A DNA stretch of 64,000 nt from Calycina herbarum. Taxonomy: Eukaryota > Ascomycota > Leotiomycetes > Helotiales > Pezizellaceae. Shown here piece after piece: positions 1 to 10,445 of the stretch. Position numbers and translations under genes: made by a program. Positions within the stretch are counted from its first letter, which is position 1, and each line of letters starts with the position of its first letter. The stretch spans positions 1-64,000 of the forward strand of contig LLEY01000248.1 in NCBI GenBank assembly GCA_001414485.1, given 5' to 3'. The notes under the pieces are model-generated. The model saw only the letters and a program-made list of their open reading frames with translations, was not told the origin of the DNA and did not search any database.

Positions 1-707
1 GGGGGGGGGTTTGTTTTTTGGTGGGGATTGATTGTTTTTGGGGAGGAGTTTATTTTGGTTTTGTCTTCTTTTTTTTGAGTGGCTGAGTCAGGTGGTTTGA
101 TTACTATTTGAGGCGAGGGTTTGGAGAGGGAAGGATTTTAGGGTTTGAAGGTTTGGGGCACTTTTTTTCCCTTTCTGGGGGAGATCTTTTTGTTTTTTGT
201 TTTTTGTTGATGTGGATTAATTGGAGGGTTTTGAGGGAATTTGGAAAATGGGTAAGGAGGGGTGGTTGAGCAAGTGTCGAAACCAGAATCGAGAGGGGTA
301 AATTCTTTCTCTGGGAACACTTGCTATAGAATCTTGAGACGTAACACCGTTCGAGAAGCTTTAGACGAATCAAAGACTTTTTCTGTGTGAGAGAGAGAGT
401 CTCAATTTTCTGCGAAGGGTTAAGAGGTGTACGTTCAAGGAAAAAGGAAATCTCATTTGATATGGAATGAAACTTGAGTTGGAATGTTTAGGAAAGAAGG
501 TGGAGAGGTGTTGAGGTAGGAGAAGTGGGAGAAGCTATTTTTCTATGAGTATCTAACTCTCAAAAAAGATTAGTCAAAATGACCAGCATAACGATCGAAT
601 TTCCGATTACCCCACTGACGGCCTAAAATATTCAAATTCAACGTCTTCCCAACCGAAAAAGAGCTTCCAGAGCCCCCAAAAATATTCCAAAAAAGAAAGA
701 ATCGTAT
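1..707. other. Intergenic stretch, no gene seen
   Basis: G/T-rich on the plus strand at the start. No reading frame here looks coding and no repeat was recognised. Positions 689-694 hold the run of A that serves as Pol III terminator for the tRNA on the minus strand. Confidence 0.5.
689..694 (-). terminator. Pol III terminator of tRNA-Arg
   Basis: Six T in a row on the minus strand, 14 nt after the discriminator base of the tRNA, as expected for an RNA polymerase III stop. Confidence 0.65.
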
Positions 708-830
708 TGACCAACGCAGGGATCGAACCTTTGTGAGAATTAGTAACGAGTTGACTAGCTTTGAATAGTGTATATGTACCTGCAATCTCTTGATTCGTAG
801 TCAAGCGCCTTGCCATTGGGCCAGCCGGCC
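708..830 (-). tRNA. tRNA-Arg(ACG) with a 51-nt insertion in the T arm
   Basis: On the minus strand the acceptor 5' half (830-824, GGCCGGC) pairs with the 3' half (715-709, GTTGGTC) through three G.U pairs, with A as discriminator at 708. The anticodon arm is perfect (CTTGA / CTACGAA / TCAAG) and reads ACG, so it decodes CGN arginine codons after A-to-I editing. There is no intron at the usual 37/38 place. The T arm GCAGG-TTCGATC-CCTGC becomes perfect only if 51 nt are removed (779-729 reading GTACAT...CACAAAG, or 778-728 if shifted by one). Without the insert the tRNA is 72 nt. Box B is rebuilt intact on the 3' side of the insert. A T-run follows on the minus strand. It may be a working tRNA with an ectopic intron or an interrupted pseudogene. 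Confidence 0.8.
729..779 (-). other. mRNA-like intron inside the tRNA-Arg T arm
   Basis: Reads GTACAT at the 5' end, TTACTAAT about 11 nt from the 3' end, and CACAAAG at the 3' end. This is the layout of a short fungal spliceosomal intron. It differs from canonical tRNA introns, which sit at 37/38. The same CTCACAAAG acceptor sequence ends intron 2 of the CDF transporter gene at 56244. Confidence 0.6.
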
Positions 831-1019
831 GTTTTAAGTTTCTTTTTTTGATGGAAGGGCCGCCCTTATTTGTAAATAGAGGGATGGATTCCGAATGTGG
901 GGTGTTAGTGGGTCATGTGAGGGGTGTAAGTGGGGTTGGCAAATTGGAGAGCGGCAGTTGACGACACTTGATTGGTTTTATTCACCCAAAGCTGATATTT
1001 CCAACAGCGACATATGAAA

Positions 1020-2886
1020 GGATTATACCCGCCGACAGATTCCGTACTCATTCAACATTTGGGCCACAACAACGAATCCGCCAACAGAAGGTACTGTAAT
1101 TAACAAGAGCGATAGTGAGTTTTTCCGATATGTTGAGTAAACCTGGCGTTTCGATTTATTCTCAACGAGGACGTTTTGCCATGCAGGTATACCAAGGTAA
1201 CCTAGCTCAAGCCATGTCGTGGTGAAGAGTCTTTGGGTGTAGGTGCTCGATTTTGCCTCAAAACGAGATAATAAATAGATAACGATGACCGAAACCGTTA
1301 CTGGAAGCAATCCAAGAGGTAGCTGCCACGAACGAAATAACCCCAATACAACCATATGTGTTGGTCGCTTTCGGAGCGGAAACTTCCGGCGAACGTAATC
1401 TTTCTTTTGGATATCGTCTTCTGAAAGTGTCCCAACAATGCCTTCAAACACAGCGTTTCCATTCTGGACATTCTCCGCGTTCGTCATTTCCTGAGATCTC
1501 ACTAAATACGCGCAAGGGTATTGAGGACACATTAAATTGCCTAAGAGATTAAGCAACGACATCATGGCATACTGTGTCTACAGAATCTCCGTGTCAGCAT
1601 ACTTCTGTGAGAATGGTTGAGGATTAAAAGTTTCGGGACCCTATAGAACCAGGAGGGAAGTTATAAGAATGAAGCACTAGGTTTTGCCTTAAAAAAGATT
1701 ATTATTTGGAGGAATTTGGGCATACCATGGTGAGACCGAACGCAGCATACCCGTAACGTGCTATCTGATCACCACGAGCTCGATATAATGTAGCGACTGC
1801 AAACAGAAGTTGAGCCATTGCGACTAGAATTGCAACAGCATTGTAATTCGATGAGAGTGTCCTGGGGGTTTCTTTGGGGTCATCGCTATAAAACTTGGAG
1901 CGCCGGGGTACAAATGCAAGTCCATAGTTAGGAGGAAGTCGAAAGCGACCATGCACCATTCCACCCAAAAAGGTGTCTGAAGCCAAATTAGCACGCTCAA
2001 GACTTCAAATACTTATGAGGTTACTAACTGTCTAAGGTAAGGAGCATCTCTTGATGAGACCTAGCTTGCAGGTCCGTTCTGACAACCTTACATAGAGCTC
2101 CGGCTCGTGCGGCTATTTGTAGGTCGGTTGACCCAAATTTAGCGAGGCTCTAAATTCCATTAATCCCTCTTTGCACGACTGTAACAGGGATTAATAAGGC
2201 AAAGACAATCGCCGATAAAGTTTCCACTACAGTGAGTTGCGAGTTAAGCTTGAATTTGCCCACTTTTTTTGTAAACCGAGCTTTTTGAGATTTTCCCCCT
2301 TTTTAGGCACTCTTTTACCTATCAATCAACAACAACATATGATATACTATTTATAAGAACAGGAAAGAAGAGGCTTATATCTCCCCTTGTACTCTATAAA
2401 CTTTATAGGACAAAAACAGACAATTTTATATCTGTCATGATTTTTATAGGGTCTTGGCATAGCCTGTCAACCTTACAGGGGGTAGTGAAAACTTTTTCAA
2501 GAAAAGGGGTTATTTTAAGAATTATTTATCTTTTAGTTTACTTTTGTTATACTTACTTTAAATTGATAAATTATATAGAAGAGAGATAATTAGATATAGC
2601 GCTTCTTTCTAGCTAGGCCTCGTCTCTTTTAGAGTACTTTTATTTTCTGTCTTCTAAAGAAAAGAAAAAAAAGCTCGGATTACAAAAAAAGTAGGCAAAT
2701 TCAAGCTTAACTCGCAACTCACTGTATGCTCATTCCTGGTTCCAGTCTGATAGTGGCAGCATGAGCAACATAATTTCCTAAGAAGAAGACAATCACGTCT
2801 GTCCATTTTGTCGGCAAACAGATCAACTTGGGATTGCCATGATTCGTAGTTCCTGGAGGAAGAGGTAGAGTACTGTTGTTGCTCAT
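1020..2886 (-). pseudogene. Fungal multi-pass membrane protein, broken by a MITE and a frameshift
   Basis: The frame starts at ATG 2886 and runs through a typical opening (ICLPTKWTDVIVFFLGNYV, then AHAATIRLEPGMSI) to the TA at 2725-2726, where a MITE is inserted. It resumes past 2228 as VETLSAIVFALLIPVTVVQR. About 25 codons later the frame must shift by one to continue as STDLQIAARAGALCKVVRT; the original frame stops there. Further 3' parts survive: MVHGRFRLPP and YGYAAFGLTM (1702-1986), then an intron (1572-1725) and YAMMSLLNLLGNL to the stop near 1023, with several hydrophobic helices. I recognise the layout as a common uncharacterised membrane family of Helotiales and relatives. The insertion, the frameshift and poor joins around 1987-2040 argue for a dead gene; a sequencing slip could explain the frameshift but not the MITE. 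Confidence 0.75.
2230..2724. mobile_element. Tc1/mariner-type MITE, 495 bp, TA target duplication
   Basis: Terminal inverted repeats of about 57 bp with few mismatches: 2230-2286 (CAGTGAGTTGCGAGTTAAGC...) against 2668-2724. It is flanked by TA on both sides (2228-2229 and 2725-2726), the target duplication of Tc1/mariner elements. The interior is strongly AT-rich and codes for nothing, so it is non-autonomous. Removing the element and one TA restores the reading frame of the membrane-protein gene at this point. Confidence 0.9.
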
Positions 2887-3498
2887 GATGTGACTCCGAG
2901 AAAGGGAAGCTCCCTGGGAATAAAATGGTATTTAATGAGACAAGGTTATATTGGTTGTAACTAGCGTTCAAGAAAAACTGGAAGTTGTTGAGACGAGGCT
3001 ATATAGATGCTGAACAAATCAATAGCCTTAACCACATCTGTCAATTCTAAGCGAATCCTACCCACACCCACACCAATAATTTGAGGCTGAACGACGCCTC
3101 ATGCGGAAGAGCTTCTCAGCTTTTCCGCCTTTTTGCATGGTAATTCAAGCCCTGGAATCCTCTAAAAATAGCGCAGCCAACACTCGCATGACACCCTCGT
3201 AACTCATAACCAAATACGAGCGTTTTTCCAGTGCGCGTACAGGGGTAACCTCAACGAGGAGGGGACTAAATGGACTTTGATTGTTAGTTACCGGCGTAAT
3301 AATTTTCCTACGCATTTCCGTATCTTCCAGCTTAAGGGAAATATAAGTACGTCAGAAATTTAAGACATTGTGTGAAGGTATATATTGCTGGGAAAATTAT
3401 GAAATAAAAGAATGACACGCGCCGATTTAATAGCCAGTTACATATCGAGACAAAAATTTCCAGCCAGAAAGAGAGAAATAAAGCGGTAAACTGAGTAC
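2887..3498. other. Intergenic stretch
   Basis: Upstream of the broken membrane-protein gene and downstream of the kinase-TPR gene (both minus strand). A short hairpin is visible near 3100-3126 (GCGGAAGAGC...TTTTCCGC). No gene seen. Confidence 0.45.
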
Positions 3499-6400
3499 TT
3501 AATCAGAGACAGCAAAGAAATAAAACGTGCCTAGCGCAACTGGGCTTTTCCTGAGAGACCATATCCCCCCTATAGCACGCCGTTCCACAATGACCGTTCC
3601 TGAGTACTCCCACCCGACACTGAGATCTCCATCTCCAAGGCCAAAATACAACACAAAATTCCCAGACGTTGACACCTTGCCTTGAATATTTACCATACCG
3701 ATATCATCAACTCCAGTTCCAGTCACGATCAAGCTATCTGCACTCTGAGGATCTGGTTCTGCGGAAAGGTTCATTTCCCTGCTCTTGAACTTGTCCGTTC
3801 GGAAACCAGGTGCTCTCGTCCAAAGATAGTGTCCCCTCCATTTTCCCGTAAAAAACTTTCTGAGGGTATCCAAATCTGGAACGCGTGAAATGTTTGGAAC
3901 ACGACCACAGAGAAGCTGATGTTCACTGAGAAGAGCCGCGATATGGCCAAGCTTCATCTGTGTGGCGACTTTGATTGCTTCCCGGTAATGGAGCCCATTT
4001 CTGGCGTTGTTGCATCCAAGTGAGAGCAGCAGTTCAAGGCTTGCACAGTAGCCGTTGTCCATGGCGATTTGGAGGTAGCTGTCTTTTATGCCCTTCTCCG
4101 GAGAGAGAATGGGCCATTTGTCTTTCCCGAGGATTTTGTTAAGAACCCCAATCACGATTCCAACGTCATCCCGTGCCAGTTGAAGAAAGGTGTTAGATTC
4201 GTCAACCTGACACTGAGCTTGCCTGGCCGTAGACTGTAAAATAAGGAGGTTAACGAGCCCGACGTTGAAAGGAAAGTCATCGGGGGTGTAGCCCTTGGGT
4301 GTTTTTGATGATTCTGTTGCGGACGGCTTCAGAGGGCCGGATGGCTTTTTTAGCAGTCCTTCTGGCAAGGGGGATCTGGTCCAGCTAGTCACCACTGAAA
4401 CAAGTAAATCGAGAGGCCGTAAATTATGGAAGGTTTCTACAGCCTCACTGAACCTTTCTTGTTGCAAGAGGAGACTCCCTAGTTGGAAGTCCAAGTTGCT
4501 GGGTGGTGGGTGGCGACTTCTACCTCTTTTCGAAGCTGCCTCTACCGCCACTTTTACTTCTTGTAGTTTTTTCTCAGCATCTCCAGGCAAACCTGCCATC
4601 TCAAGAAGGCCGATTAAATCGAACTTGCATGTCATCATCATTTCATCGTCCTCTGCAAAGATGCTAGGCAATTCGCTTAGCAAGTCCTCCATCTGTTTGA
4701 TGGCTGTTTGGGCATCCCCAAGGCGCATGTTCTGGCGAGCCTGAATAGCTTTGTGTGCCACGGTGCGCGGATGCTTCTCTCCAAATTTCTTTTTGAGGCC
4801 CGCAACTGCAGTATCTGATAGTTCCTTCGCGGTTCTCGTCTGGAACTGATTATCCAATGCGATGGCTAAGTTAGCCGCTATTAGACAGGTCACAACGTCT
4901 TCTTCACCCAGTTTCTTGCGTAGGAATTCGTACGTGCTTCTGGCAAGTCTTTCACCTGCCTCGATATAGCCTGTGTTTAAATATACCATGGCGAGATCTC
5001 CTTGTGCAGGGGCGGCTTCAATGGACCTCTGGCCGTAGTCCGCTTCCAGGTCTCGAACCATACCCTCAAGATGCTCTACAAGTTTGACCCCAGAGTTTTC
5101 GTCCCCGGAAGAATGCATAAATATGTTCTCCAAGTTCCATTTAAGATTCATGACTGCAGGGTGGGTCTTACTACCAAGTGCCGTTTCCATGTCCTGGATT
5201 TCTTTCCGGCTCAGTTCTTCAATCCGATCGTACTTTTTGAGCTTTTTGAACTCGGTCGCATGGTTCGTGGGCGTGATGATGTGGTCGTCGTAGAGATTCT
5301 GTAGCTTCTTGCAGGTAAAGACCTGATCCACCCTGGCAAGCTGCATCTCCTCAATTTCCTTGTTCAAGTCCTCCGTGTCGATGTCGTTTTTCTCCAACCA
5401 AGTGGTTGCCGTCGAGTTATCCACATGCCCGCCAAAGCCGAGTCGATGACAAATAGCGACCTGCAAAGCGGCATTCTTCCGTTGGGGTTCGGGTGTACTC
5501 TCGGTCTCAGAAAGTGTCTTCAGGCAGCTGACGATGTAGTGTCTCACACGGAAGTCTACCCTCGAGAGGGCTCCGAAATCTCTAGCGATCTTGAAAGAGC
5601 TTAGCATACGCACTGACAAAACAAAATTATCTCAAAGTACATACCTGGAAACAGGCATTATTTGACTCAGTCAGCAAATCCCTTCTGGTTTTTCGTCTGT
5701 ACCCAGTTAGTATTACGCAGCAAGGTTATACCCAAAAGCTAACAGACCTGTCTGGTTCTGAAAGGAGTCCAGTTTTCGAGAAGCTCCATCGTTTATCTGG
5801 GACGTCATCAAGGACCCCTTTCAAAAAAGATAGGTCGACGAAGGAAGGGAAAACAATAGAGCGGATGCATTTGTTCACAAAGGAAAGTAACTTCTCGTTG
5901 CCGGTAGTTGTCAGTGTCATCAAAGCCAAATAATCGCTTCGATAGGTGTCTCCTAGGCGGGCAAACAACTGATCGTAGGTAGTCAGGACCTCTACGTCCG
6001 TCTCGATTGCCTTCAAATTCTTCAATTGTTCAAGAAATATAATCCACACGCACACAAGCCCAAACATGTAAATCTCGATCTTTTCGAGTTGTGCAGCAGT
6101 GTACTCCTGGACCTCGTCATGCTCGGGTGCGCTCCACATGGTGCTCTTTCGTAAATTCGTCTCTCCTGTTACAATCTTCGACAAGCCAAAGTCTGAAAGT
6201 TTGCCCAAGAACTGGGAGTCTTTGGTTTCGAAAACAAGAACATTGTCGGGTTTGAGATCCAGGTGAAACGCATCTTAGCGAATGTTAGCAAACCGGGCTT
6301 GTATGTTGAGAAATGAGAGAACTCACTGCTGGCATGCATGGTAGCTAATGCGGAGGCAATATCGCTACAGAAACCCAGGCGTTGTTGCAAATTGAGCTTC

Positions 6401-6957
6401 AACCCGATTTTAGAATCCATAAAAACCTCCAAACTCTTAAATTTAGTCTTCTCGAAGATTAAAACAGGCCAAACAGGAGTTTCCAGCGCCGTCGGGTCCT
6501 GAAGTTCCCAACCCAAAGCTTCTAGTCGAACGATGTTTGGGTGCGAAATTAGGGACGGATAGCCATGTATCTGAACTTGCACCAGCAGCTCCCGGTAGAT
6601 GTCTTGTATTCTCTGCAGCCCGCCAGCCCTTCTCTCGGGTGAAGACGTTTTGAAAGCTAACTCCTCCTTCAGGCTTAGAGCGGATTGGAAAATGGAGCTC
6701 TGGCCGCCTTGTCCAAGTGTGTTATCCGTTTGTGTCTCCTGCCAGGGTAGAGCCAAGAAATCGATGCCGTAGTGTTGTGCGCAGGCAAGAACGGAGATAA
6801 AGTTAGACTTCCAGTAAGGCTGCTCCTGTTCGGACCATAGCATTGAGAATAGGGACGACAAAGCCTTTTTCACTGCGGTGGTGGGATTTGGTACCACGGC
6901 AGCGCCTTTACCGAGAAGTCCCGTAGCTGCGTTGGGCAGTTTGAACATGGTAGCCAT
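3499..6957 (-). CDS. Protein kinase-TPR protein with C-terminal beta-rich domain
   Basis: Four exons (6957-6327, 6273-5748, 5696-5645, 5589-3499) give 1099 aa. Residues about 80-330 are a protein kinase: glycine loop GQGGQSSIF (82-90), Lys103 in AFK, catalytic loop HLDLKPDNV (214-222) and DFGLSK (238-243). All key catalytic residues are present, so it is probably active. Next come tetratricopeptide-type helical repeats (KFGEKHPRTVAH, LGEEDVVTCLIAANLA) of the kind found in fungal NB-ARC/TPR proteins. An ankyrin-like stretch (YCASLELLLSLGCN) follows, and the last ~110 residues are rich in beta strands (FTGKWRGHYLW). No NB-ARC/NACHT motor is present. ATG 6957 is preferred to an upstream in-frame start at 7050 because the extension looks non-coding. 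The start lies head to head with the CorA-like gene. The first and third introns use AAG acceptors; the third junction is the least certain. Substrate unknown; a role in signalling or incompatibility is inference. Confidence 0.8.
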
Positions 6958-7730
6958 ATTTTGGGGATATTTTGGGAGTCGATAGGTAACCAAGTGAGTG
7001 AGATTGAGACAAATGAAGCTGTGAAATTTGGTGGAACGAAATAAGCACAATACAACAAGCTAGGACAACACACGAGGAGGGAGCTCTCCTTTGAGAAGAT
7101 ATATGGAGGGGAACGACAATAGAGCAATACTCCCATAACTCTGAATCCTTCCCAACCAGACCGCAGAGTCGCCATCTCGACGTCTGATAAATCATGGCGC
7201 ACCCGTATTAGACCAAATATTGAAATAATTGTATTGGAATGGGGCTGAAATCCAATCGAAAAACATACGAAAAGCCACAAATAATGCTCCTTGGAGCCAG
7301 AAAGAAGGGAAAACAAGCCAGATGCTAGGGGTTCGTAGGTTTCCAGGGCAGTTGTAAGGCTCGAGTAGTATCTGTGTTACGCTGCCAACGAACAGCTGAA
7401 GGCTGACACGGCGGTCCTCGGAGTACCTTTATTGTTAAGCTGAAAACCCTAGGTAATAAACCAGGTTTAAAAGAATTGTTTGCATAAGACGGCAGTCCCG
7501 ATGCGCCCGATGCGGCTCTGCTCAGCTCACCACATGATGTCTGGGAAAAGGAAGGGTTGGTTGCCCTTAGGTGGCGGGATAAATTGCTGTAGATCTTTTA
7601 GCCAAGGATCGAGCTGAAAATCGCCCGGCGAGGTTCCACCAACTTGAACATTGTATGAAGAGGGATGGGACCCCCGGAAGCCAGCAACGAAGGACGTTAT
7701 TTCTTTCATTAACGTTAACGCGACCACCTC
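6958..7730. promoter_or_regulatory. Shared divergent promoter region
   Basis: 773 bp between the start codons of the kinase-TPR gene (minus) and the CorA-like gene (plus). No coding exon recognised. The head-to-head arrangement makes shared control plausible, but I see no diagnostic motif. Confidence 0.4.
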
Positions 7731-9588
7731 ATGGCAGTAAACAATCTGCTCAATGCTGTTTCCGGCCTGCAGCTCCCGTCAGACTCGGTAACTAGTTTGG
7801 TTTGGGGCTACAATTGGGCTCAGTATAATGCTGACAGGCGACTTTCTGATGATTCCCAGCGCCTCTTTCACCAGAAGGACCATTTGGAGGTCTTCCAAGG
7901 GCCTTGTCCTGAGACGCGTGGCCCCTGGAACGGTGAGCTGGGAATTGAGGATGTTCTGGTTTACACTGCTAAGAAATCCCAGGGCCCAGCATTCAGGTTG
8001 TGAAGGACTACGACCCATCACTCCCCGTACCCCAGGTTTGTAGTTCTGTTAGACTGTGTTGAGCTTATATTGACTATTCACGTTACGGTTTTCATAGAAG
8101 AAAGATACATTTCTGTAAGGCATAAGAAAACTATCTCTCTTGACACCTAAAGTTCTCGCAGCGTCTCACTCATATTAATGTAGTATCATCCGCCAGGCTG
8201 GGGGATCCTGGGACTATCTCCGCGTCACACGTACAACATTCTTCAAGCTCCTCGCTGTAAACGATGTGTTTGCATATTTCATGAGAACCGTCCATACATT
8301 TGGGTTTCGGATAAATGAAGACAACGATACCTGGGACAACTTTCATTGGAGGCTGTCTGAAAATGTCGGGATCGGTGAGCCTGACAACTCCGAGGGTATG
8401 CACGGAAAACATACTAATGGGTTGGAAAAGTTGAAGTTTGCTACACTGTTCGGTTCTATGAAAAAAACGGGCAAGGGGGCGCGACCCCGTGGTCGTTGCG
8501 GCAGGTTGGCCTCTATCAACAAATCCAAACTTCTACTCAGCAAGCAAAATGGATTATTCTCCAGTTCTCCGATACAATAAAGAACGATATGGTTGAAAAA
8601 CTAAAGCGGATATCACAAGATGCCAATATGCTGGGCCAACGACATATCCTGCTTCATCTTGCAGCCCTTTTGTCGTCACTTCGGAATTGGGATCAATATC
8701 TCGACTACCAAGCGCATCAGCTGGAAAAACTTGTACGCGGAAAATTCTCTAATAAAAAGTCAAAACAACTAACTCGATTGGCGTTTGTAAGGAGGATAAA
8801 GCATACTTCCTGAAATTAGATGAAAATGACCCCTTTGACTACACTCTCAGTTTCACCGATCGTCAGAACCTCCAACTGCTACGATGCGAACTTACGAAAG
8901 CGTCTTCCGTAATCAACTCGGCTTTACGACTTGGAAATGCCATTAGAGCTCTTTACAAGAATACAGGCGTTCTGAAAATGCCGGTCACAGACCCAATCAT
9001 ACTCGAATTCGACGATTACATCGAGCAAACAAAGTACTACCAGCATTGTGTTTCCAATCTCTTAAATCGATCAAAAGAGATCGCTACTTTGGTACCTAGC
9101 TAACACCCTCTTGCTGAAATATGATGCAAAGCTAATGGAGGCCACAGCTTTCCAACATGCTCGACTATCGCACTGGCAAGTCCACCCTGAGAATTGCTGA
9201 GCAAGGAGAAATAGCGAGCGCAATTTTTTTAAAGGACTCGCTCAACATCAAAGCACTAACGACTGTTGCCACACTGTATCTACCGGCATCCTTGTTAGCG
9301 GTATGGGGCAACATATCCTTTCCAGGGCTTTATTGCTAACACATACAGGGAATCTTCAGCTCCAATCTCGTGCAAGCTCATTCTCAGGAGGATGTGGGCC
9401 TATCAACTCATTTCGTGGTAGCACCAGACTTCTGGAAGTTCATTTTGGTAGTGATTCCAATGGTAATATCGACATTCTCGGTTACGACAGTTCTCCAGTG
9501 GCTTTCAAAACGGTCACACACCAAAGAGCTCGCAAAACGGTCAAAAGAAAGAGATGTTGAGAGTGCCCTGCAGGTGAGTAGTCCTTAA
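7731..9588 (+). CDS. CorA-like fungal membrane protein
   Basis: Eight exons (7731-7932, 7983-8035, 8098-8114, 8184-8374, 8431-8732, 8792-9091, 9148-9300, 9349-9588) give 485 aa. The family signature runs in order: SQRLFHQKDHLEVF; GGSWDYLRVTRTTFFKLL; VHTFGFR; WSLRQVGLYQQIQT; RNWDQYLDYQAHQLEKL; DYTLSFTDRQNLQLL; then ALTTVATLYLPASLLA and WKFILVVIPMVISTF as two C-terminal membrane helices. This is the layout of the CorA-like Mg transporter proteins common in plant-associated fungi. The GMN tripeptide that forms the CorA ion filter is not visible at the end of the first helix (IFSSN instead), so Mg transport is doubtful. Exon 3 is only 17 nt. Introns 4 and 5 end in AAG. The last exon could instead splice on at 9574 (GTGAGT), so the extreme C terminus is uncertain. 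Confidence 0.8.
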
Positions 9589-10445
9589 AGAGAGGGGTCC
9601 TAGGCATCAGTGGAATAAAATAAGCCAAACCAACCAAACTTTGTTCATCCCTCTGTATGTGCTTACATGGCACTTTTCTGCAGCATGCAGTGGCACCTAC
9701 CTCGTCACAGAAAGTGGCTGCTTACTCCATACTCTGCATATTTACGGGTCATCGCGGGAAGGTATGATGCGTGAGGAGAATATCGATTTGTGAAAAGCTA
9801 TACGTATAATACGGAACTTTATTACCTTCTCTTCATTGTGTCACACCAGAGCTGGACTACCTACCTTGCTGCGCCATTGATGCCTAACTTCCCCACCCCA
9901 CCATCAAGGGATTGAGAATGTGCCTGGAGTTTTGAGACAGTTAATTGATCAGCCACCCAATCCCCTCTCCTATGTTTACCCAGTTTGATCAGCAGTGCTT
10001 GCCCTCTCGACAATAGGTATCGATTACTGGTTTCAGTATCTTTACTCAAACCCTTTTACTGGATGCTTTCAAACTCTCTTTCAAGTCGCAGTTGCTGCCA
10101 AGAATGCCAAAATTTAATCAGCCAATGGTGAAGCAAAAAATTCGGACCCGATACCTCATGCAGAAAGAACTTGTAGAACTTCTGAAATTGCTCTTCAAAG
10201 ACCAATACTCTGTCGATGTTTGTAATTTCTGTTTCTGGGGATTTGGCCCACTCAGTAACAAAATGCCTTTAGGTCCGGAATCAGTGGTGCATTTTGACGT
10301 TGCCGACAAATCTCACAGAAGTAAGCGCTTTTGGCCTTTGAAACGTCCTTGACTGAGCAAGAAACAGGAGCAACTAAAGGGATTATACACCAAGAAAAGC
10401 GAAGAAGACGACGAGGACGAAGACCCTGAATGAAGTCAATGCACA
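9589..10445. other. Gap with an unassigned coding-like fragment
   Basis: Frame 10104-10322 (MPKFNQPMVKQKIRTRYLMQ...) is followed by a possible intron (donor GTAAGC at 10321, acceptor CAG near 10370) and an acidic tail (KKSEEDDEDEDPE) with a stop at 10434, just before the next gene. The frames across this intron do not join cleanly. It could be a small gene or a lost upstream exon of the kinase-pseudokinase gene. The rest shows nothing. Confidence 0.3.

Noticed and set aside
2230..2724. Treating the MITE as a cleanly spliced intron that rescues the gene
   Set aside because: Splicing at the visible GT and AG leaves one extra base and shifts the frame.
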